NCBI GenBank assembly: GCA_022495995.1
Contig: JAFEMH010000760.1
Coordinates: forward strand, 1-64,000
Source: Adenophora triphylla var. japonica
Taxonomy: Eukaryota; Streptophyta; Magnoliopsida; Asterales; Campanulaceae
Length of the DNA: 64,000 nt
Reading direction: 5' to 3'
In this document: in pieces, positions 58,300-64,000 of the stretch
Layout: every line of letters starts with the position of its first letter
How positions within the stretch are numbered: the first letter of the stretch is position 1
Made by a program: the position numbers and the translations under genes
Notes under the pieces: generated by a model
Told to the model about the DNA's origin: nothing
Databases searched by the model: none
Seen by the model: the letters and a program-made list of their open reading frames with translations, nothing else

Positions 58300-58583
58300 T
58301 TATAGAACAATGTTGTTGAAACCAAAAAAAAAAAAAACACATTTCAAATTTCGCACATCTTTTCCCTGCCATATCATACCCGCCACATGATTTTCATATG
58401 ATAACAATAAATCTTTACACATCGGGCTACCATGAAAACTCTTATCTGCTTCTTCTTCATCCTCATTTTCTTCTTCTTGTTCCGGTGCATATGTAATTTC
58501 ATAACTCAGATTAATATTTGGGGAAGATTCCATTCTATCCTCAACTTCATCCTCAGTTTCAAGTTTCAGTTTCAGAATCAGCT
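58300..58583 (-). other. Acidic open frame inside the Mutator-like element, unrecognised
   Basis: The frame MESSPNINLSYEITYAPEQ continues with a Glu/Asp run and ADKSFHGSPMCKDLLLSYEN, ending in low-complexity sequence. The first part could be an exon, since a pyrimidine-rich tract and AG lie upstream near 58580. No family is recognised; it may be a captured gene fragment or chance. Confidence 0.25.
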
Positions 58584-58686
58584 AAATAATCAATGAACAT
58601 CAATAATCAATTGTAAGGCATAAAGTGAAAAATCATTTACCACTTACTTTAATATTAGGGAACAAATAAAAAAAAAATAAAAAATG

Positions 58687-58845
58687 AGAGGGTCGGCAGG
58701 AACTAGTTGATTTTATACAGAAAAGTCGGCCGGGTGTGACTGAAAAATGAGGCAAAAGTCGGCCAGGGGTTTGAGGAATTTTTGCCCAGAGTCGGCCGTA
58801 CCTGGCCGACTATCTACCCAGAGTCGGCAGACACTGGCCGACCCA
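58687..58845. repeat. GTCGG/CCGAC hairpin cluster 3
   Basis: Contains agtcggccgggtgtgactga, aagtcggccaggggtttgag, then AGTCGGCC-gtacct-GGCCGACT (58795-58816, an 8-bp perfect stem) and agtcggcagacactggccgac. Each unit is introduced by cccaga or similar, with a period of about 30-35 bp. Confidence 0.65.
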
Positions 58846-59019
58846 CTTAAGATCCAGATTTCGATCAAGGATTTACAAATTGAGCTTATACCAAAAATAT
58901 TTCCATGAAATCAAGCATGACAAGTAAACAATTTGACTAAATTTGTAACGATATTACAAAAAACGAAACCCTAAAAAGAAATTTGTGCTTACCTTTTCCA
59001 CCAAAGCTTGACATTGTTG

Positions 59020-59140
59020 TTGTTGTTGTTGTTGAATGTTCTTCTTGTTCTTCTTCTTCTCTTTCACTCTCTCTCTCTCTATAAATCAGAATTCTTCTTC
59101 TCTCTCATCAAAATCTTTCTTCTTCTTCTCTCTCTATAAA
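59020..59140. repeat. Simple-sequence repeats
   Basis: A (ttg)n tract at about 59014-59033 is followed by CT- and CTT-rich runs to about 59140. Low complexity, no coding value. Confidence 0.7.
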
Positions 59141-59205
59141 CAAACAAATGGGGATGGGTGAAGATTGGAAGATGATAAATTTAAAACCTAAATAAATGAC
59201 ATTAA

Positions 59206-59459
59206 GGGGTCGTTTGGTAGCCTGATTAGAGTTGGATATGATTATTAGTCCAATAATCTTGGTGTTTGGTAGGCTAAATGCAATGGGAGTAATAATCATG
59301 GGTACAACTCGGATAAGCTTCTTATCCACTCTTATCCCCTCTAACCCCTTCATATTAATCCCAAGAAAAGGGTGGTGTTATTAATCCCCTGATTAATAAT
59401 CCCCCACTATTAACACACTATTAACACAGGCTAATCCTATCGCCCTATCAAACGAGCCC
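59206..59459. mobile_element. Tourist-like MITE (PIF/Harbinger), copy 2, 254 bp
   Basis: The reverse complement of the 19035-19289 element, with termini ggggtcgtttggtagcc and ctatcaaacgagccc and TAA on both sides (59203-59205, 59460-59462). The two copies are very similar by eye, so the family was recently active. It lies inside the right part of the Mutator-like element. Confidence 0.85.
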
Positions 59460-59570
59460 TAAGGGTATAAAGGAAAAGTAAAGGGGTGTGTGCAATTTAT
59501 TTGGGATGATATTAGTAATGGGATTTACTCATAGCTTTTTGGGGTTTAAATAGTAACTCTCTATAAAATA

Positions 59571-60852
59571 TTGTCTTTTGTCATCATTTGGGCTTCATTT
59601 TTTATTTTATTTTTTAATTTATTACCCATGTAGAGTCCTCAAAGTATGAAAATAGGGGTTGGTTGTTTTTTAATTTTTTTTTAAATTTTCAATTAAAACA
59701 ACTAATAAATGTATTTATCAATGTAAAATGCATTTATCAGTTATTTATAACTGATATATTCATTTATAAGTTTTTTAAATAGTATTTTGTGTTTGATTTT
59801 TTTTTAAACACCTGATTAATACATTTATCAGTTGTTTATAATTAATAAATTCATTTATCAGATTTTTAAAGATTATTTTGTACTTGATTTATTGGTTAAA
59901 ACAACTGATAAATTCATTTATTAATTGTTTATAAATGATAAATTCATTTATCAATTTTTTAAAGAGTATTTTGTGCTTTATTTTTTGGTTAAACAACTGA
60001 TAAATGCATTTTACATTGATAAATTCATTTATCAGTTGTTTGACAGATAAACAAAAAAAAAAGTAGTTTTTTTGTAATATTTAAAGAGTTTTTTGTAATA
60101 TTCAATTTGTATGTTTTTTTTTTGTAATATCCATTTTCAAAAAGTAGTTAATGGTAAAAGAAAAAAAAAACATGGAAAAGAAGAAGAAAAAAATGATTAT
60201 TTTAGGAGTATTAAGGTTGTCACTCTCAAATCTCAATTAATTGGAGCTCATTTTAAGAATAAAGTATAAGGTTGTCTCAATTAGATTATATTCTTGCACT
60301 ATCAACAAGGTTCTCATTCTCAACTAATTACTCAATCTCGTTTTGACACTATTGAAGAAGTTACGCATAAATATTTGGTGTTTATTTGGTAAAGTTTTCT
60401 CCTTTTTGATTATCCCATTTGTTATCTTATATTTTTTTAATTAGTGGGACATCTCTCTCTTGCATGTACAATATTTTCTCTCTATTTTGTTTGCTGATAA
60501 AACAAAATAAGTAAATTAAAATATTGAAAAGGCAACTACAAAAAGGAGAAAATTCTTTTTAAGATAACTTTTGAAAAAGAAGAAATATAAAATTATAACT
60601 TTTGAAAAAGAAGAAATAAAATTATATGTGGGCATGGCCGGGAGAATTATCAATACATGATTTGGCAAATTATCACCCCTCCATCCGTCTCAAAGTTAAT
60701 GATATTTTTTTTATAAAAAAATTATTTTTAATTATGATTAAAATTATTTTTTTTAAAAAATATTTATTTTGAAAATGAAGAATATGTAAATATTAAAAAG
60801 AAAAAAGAAAAAGAAAGACAAACTTTAATGTGAGTCCCAAGATTGTAACATA
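59571..60852. other. AT-rich spacer with palindromic repeats
   Basis: At 59695-60055 the phrases aacaactgataaat, cattgataaattcatttatcag and ttatcagttgttt recur in both orientations about five times, forming AT-rich palindromes. A MITE-like half (ctccatccgtctcaaagttaatg) lies at about 60677. No gene is recognised. Confidence 0.5.
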
Positions 60853-61134
60853 CTCCCTCCGTCTCAGTTCATTTGGAACCAAAATGAATGACACAATAAC
60901 TAAGAAAAAAGAATAAAATAAAAGAAATGTGTGGTAGAAAATGAAGAGAGAGAATGAGTGGGGTAAATAGTAGTGTTGGTTGAATAAATTGAGTGGTGGA
61001 AAATGAAGAGAGAGAATGAGTGGTGGGGTAGAGTAAATATAAAATTATAAAAAGTTTGCCATTTTGGATAGTGCCAAGTGAAGTGGGATGGACCAAAATG
61101 GAAATTAGTGCCAAGTGAAGTGGGACGGAGGAAG
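60853..61134. mobile_element. Stowaway-like MITE, 282 bp
   Basis: The termini ctccctccgtctcagtt and aagtgggacggaggaag are inverted repeats flanked by TA (60851-60852 and 61135-61136). An internal duplication (gtggtagaaaatgaagagag and gtggtggggtagag) is present. The minus-strand frames here are non-coding. Confidence 0.75.
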
Positions 61135-61309
61135 TAGATGGGAGACTGCCGAAAGGGTACTATTGGCATTTTCAAAAAACACAGCATAAGTAGATTAACG
61201 GACAGTGGCGAGAGGTGTCGCCATTGAAGAGAACGGCACAAAAGTTGGCTTCGATTAAAGCAAAGGAGGTTAAGAAAAAAGTTTACATTAATGTAGAGAT
61301 GCCCAAACG

Positions 61310-61530
61310 GTTCAACCTAGCTGTCGAACCGAATCCTACCGGATAAAAACCGGAGGGAAACCGGGACCGGACGAAGTGAACCCAGGCTGAACCGGCGAAC
61401 CGGCGGTTTTCCGGTCCTGGTTAAGGTTCAAGATTTCAAAAACCGGTGAACCGCAAGCCAGAACCGCAGGCCGGAGGAACAGGAACCGGGCCAAGGAACC
61501 GCCGGTTCACGAACCGAACCGGGAACCGCC
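61310..61530. repeat. Subterminal repeats of the hAT element
   Basis: About 15 copies of aaccgg, gaaccg or ccggtt in both orientations within 220 bp, GC-rich in otherwise AT-rich surroundings. Such clustered short motifs near hAT ends are known transposase-binding regions. Confidence 0.65.
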
Positions 61531-61711
61531 AACGGCTAGATGATCCGTGCGTCCATTTCTTGATCCGACGGTCCATGTTTAATGACCGTTAAATAATCTG
61601 GCTGACCAAAATGTAAAAAAAATATTTTTTTAATCGCTTTTGGTCCCTAAAACGGTTTTTTTTTTATTTTGGTCCCTAAAGCGTTTTTTTCTTTTTCTTT
61701 TCTCTCAAACC

Positions 61712-61719
61712 TATAAATA
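61712..61719 (+). promoter_or_regulatory. TATA box of the hAT transposase gene
   Basis: TATAAATA lies about 215 bp upstream of the ATG at 61928, followed by a CT-rich leader (61740-61915) typical of plant 5' untranslated regions. Confidence 0.55.
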
Positions 61720-61927
61720 CCCTCCCCCTCCCTTTATTTTTTTCACTACTCTCTCTCAACTCTCAAGTCTCAAAACTCTCAAATTCTCAATTACTTACTC
61801 TCTTTCTCTATATTCTATCTCTCAAGACTCAAAGACTCAAATCTCTCTCTCATCTCAATCTCTCAAGTCTCAAACTCTCAAATTACTTACTCTCTTTTTC
61901 ACATAAATTCATCTTTTCACCAAAAAA

Positions 61928-64000
61928 ATGTCTTCATCTCGTGGCGGCCGTGGCGATAAGGGAAAGAATGTATCAAGTTCGCATCCATTTTTCCCCCCCG
62001 CCGATGATTCCATTTGGGGCAATCTTAATGTTCAACCTCTACCACAAGAAACGTTTAATTTGAGCGATGATGAAGTTGATACAACATTTCCAATGGGTGA
62101 TCATGGTCATACCGAAGGGAGTAACACTCAAACCACTCAAACCCAAAGTGAAGTGCGAGGGGGTGGTCAAACTCAAATCCGACCTCGAGGTCGAGGACGA
62201 GGAGGTCGAACCACGGGAAGGTCGGATATCATGACCGTGCACTTTTCAAAAGTGCCAATTGAAGGTACCAACCAATACACCGTTTCTTGCAACCATTGCC
62301 CTCAAAAATTTGCCTTTACCCATGGAGGTGGTTATGGGACATTTAAAAGACACTTGAATTCAAGGCACCCCGATCAAGTTGGAGATGCCCAAGATCAAAC
62401 ACAACTACAAGGATTTACGGGATCATCACAAGGTACGTCTTCGCAATTATTTAAATTTGATAATTCAACGTATAGAAGAGAAATGGCAAAATATACTGCC
62501 GCTAAAGGATTACCCTTTAATTTTACTAATGATAGATTATGGTCTCATATGGCACAACTTTGTTTAAATCCCGCGGCTAAAGAAATTAATAAAAATACAA
62601 GTACTCGTGATACTAAAGCTCAATATCTACAAGGAAAATTAACTTTAATTAATACGTTTAAAGATTTACCCCAAAAATTGTCAATATGTGCCGATATATG
62701 GAGTGACCATTGTGAGCAAACTCATAGCTATATAGGAATTACATGTCATTGGGTTGATATTAGTTGGAAATTACAAAACGATTAATTGCATATAAATCTT
62801 TTGATACTGTTCATAACGCTCAAAATATTTGTAGTAAAATTGCTAATGTTTTACAAGAATATGGATTAGTTCACAAAATTTTTTCAATTGGATTTGATAA
62901 TGCCGCAAATAATACTGCTAGTCTACCATCACTCATTGATATTTGTCAACCATCTATTGGTGGTAAATTTTTTCATGTTAGGTGCATATGTCATATTTTA
63001 AATTTGTGTGTGCAAGATGGTTTAACAACTTTAAAGGAACATGTAGCCCCAATTAAGGAAGTTCTTGCTTATATAATGAGAAATCATAGTGTAACAAAAT
63101 TGTGGATTAGATTTTGTAAAATAAATAATATCCCACCTAAAAGATTTTCCCTAGATGTTCCAAATCGATGGAATTCCACTTATAAAATGTTATCCGAATC
63201 TTATGATTTTCGTGAACTATTGTGTCGCTTCATTCAACAAATAGAGTATTCAACTATAATATTGCCTCATCAATGGGATATTTGTAATAATTTAAAGAAA
63301 ATTTTGAAAGTTTTTAAAGATGCTACCGTACAATTATCCGGTTCTTACTATCCCACTTCACCGTTAGTTATAGAACACGCCGCTAAAATTAGTTACATAT
63401 TTATGCATTTTAAAGATGATCAAATTTTAGGTGAATGTATTAACAAGATGAGAACAAAATGGCTTAAATATTTTTTGATCATTCCCCCATTGTTTTTAGT
63501 AGCTAAACTATTAGATCCTAGGATAAGAGAAGATGGTTTAGAACAAATACTAGATTATTATTATAAGAATCTATTTCCCACCGGCTTTGATTTGTTTTTA
63601 GATAGACCTATCCCAAAGGCAAAAGACGTTGTAATTGAGACTAAAAAAATTGTATATGAACTTTATAGAGAATATTATGATCTTTTTGGTAATATTGTTT
63701 ATCCTCCTAGTAGTGAAAATGTAGGTGGTAGTTCTCACGAAGATAGCGATCCCTTTAACTTTATAGATAATTTAATTAGTTCTAGAACTCAAAACGTCAA
63801 CGAGGTGGCTCCACTTATATTGAACTTGAAAATTATTTAACCACTTCTTTTGAGCCTATAGACGATTTTGATATTGCAAAGTGGTGGGCACGAAGGGCAA
63901 ACAACTATCCTATTCTATCATTGATAGCAAAGGAGATCCTAGCCGCTCCCGCCTCAACCGTTGCCGTAGAAGAAGTATTTAGTGTAGGAGGAAATGTCTT
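61928..64000 (+). pseudogene. hAT transposase (BED finger, RICESLEEPER/Ac type), two frameshifts, incomplete at window end
   Basis: Starts MSSSRGGRGDKGKNV, then an acidic/Gln-rich region, an Arg/Gly-rich patch and a BED zinc finger (CNHCPQKF...HLNSRHP, about residues 121-145). The catalytic region follows: ADIWSD with first Asp (about 62695), DNAANNTAS with second Asp (about 62900), CICHILNL and VPNRWNSTYKML. The C-terminal dimerisation region (WWARRANNYPILSLIAKEIL, AVEEVFSVGG with the Glu) reaches the window end. One-base deletions near 62778 (poly-A) and 63803 (G run) shift the frame; no other stop occurs. It is either a recently dead copy or intact with indel errors in homopolymers. The start follows a CT-rich leader and TATA box. 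Confidence 0.85.

Larger units (their letters stand above)
57426..59561. mobile_element. Mutator-like non-autonomous element, 2.1 kb
   Basis: The ends are inverted repeats of about 45 bp: gagggttactatataaatcc with aaaagctatgagtaaac on the left, and the reverse complement gagagttactatttaaaccc with aaaagctatgagtaaat from the right. A 9-bp direct repeat, tataaaata, flanks them (57417-57425 and 59562-59570); three extra bases lie between it and the left repeat. Long inverted repeats with 9-bp duplication indicate a Mutator-like element. Inside are GTCGG/CCGAC hairpin clusters, an acidic minus-strand frame (58300-58533) and a Tourist-like MITE. No transposase was found. Confidence 0.7.
61294..64000 (+). 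mobile_element. Ac-like hAT transposon, left part (runs off the window)
   Basis: The presumed left terminus is tagagatgcccaaacgg at 61294. A subterminal region (61310-61530) dense in aaccgg and gaaccg motifs in both orientations follows, as in Ac/Tam3-type elements where these bind transposase. The transposase gene then runs to the window end. The right terminus and the 8-bp duplication lie outside, so the left end is provisional. Confidence 0.7.

Noticed and set aside
60869..61241. Minus-strand hydrophobic frames
   Set aside because: They lie in a Stowaway-like MITE and AT-rich DNA.

Overview
This is nuclear DNA from a flowering plant, most likely a eudicot. It has intron-bearing host genes, an HT1-type protein kinase, and plant-specific Ty3/gypsy (Tat- and Athila-type), Ty1/copia, hAT, Mutator-like, Tourist-like and Stowaway-like transposons in AT-rich spacers. 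No bacterial, organellar or viral genome is present, and the species cannot be fixed from the sequence.

Layout. 1-1357: AT-rich spacer with a Stowaway-like MITE, a 56-bp exon-like block and a Helitron 3' end. 1357-15347: Tat element A on the minus strand, truncated at its 5' end. Its LTR carries a small hAT element that itself holds a MITE, and its antisense gene is split by an 8.0-kb copia element (4955-12982). 15348-16050: a copia gag fragment abutting A. 16060-20490: spacer with an LTR-like block, a degenerate satellite, a SINE, a Tourist-like MITE and two nested Stowaway-like MITEs. 20493-23021: a complete three-exon HT1-like kinase gene on the minus strand. 23843-24400: a conserved-looking plant gene on the plus strand with a disrupted reading frame. 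24447-56873: Tat element B on the minus strand, with target duplication GGGTT and matching LTRs. It contains two later insertions: C (32704-46404, duplication CCAAC, a 13.7-kb gag-only element) in the RT region and D (48058-54003, duplication CGAGT, an Athila-like gag-protease element) in gag. Without C and D, B is about 12.8 kb. 56874-61293: spacer with a short MITE, a 2.1-kb Mutator-like element carrying hairpin clusters and a Tourist-like MITE, AT-rich repeats and a Stowaway-like MITE. 61294-64000: the left part of an Ac-like hAT element with a frameshifted transposase, running off the window.

How the parts relate. Only HT1 looks like an intact host gene; a damaged gene lies beside it, and both sit between two Tat copies of the same orientation. 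A and B share the same additional gene in antisense orientation between integrase and the 3' LTR, with its own TATA box and intron. B encodes gag, protease, RT, a first RNase H, a second (archaeal-like) RNase H and integrase, but with many stops and frameshifts. C and D lack RT, RNase H and integrase and could only have moved with enzymes supplied by other elements.

Most unusual signals: five tandem-array families of about 29-33 bp period in the 3' untranslated region of C; four hairpins in C with fixed 7-nt loops and compensating stem changes; clusters of GTCGG/CCGAC hairpins in the Mutator-like element; and the duplicated antisense gene. All coordinates and identities were read by eye; no alignment or database search was run.
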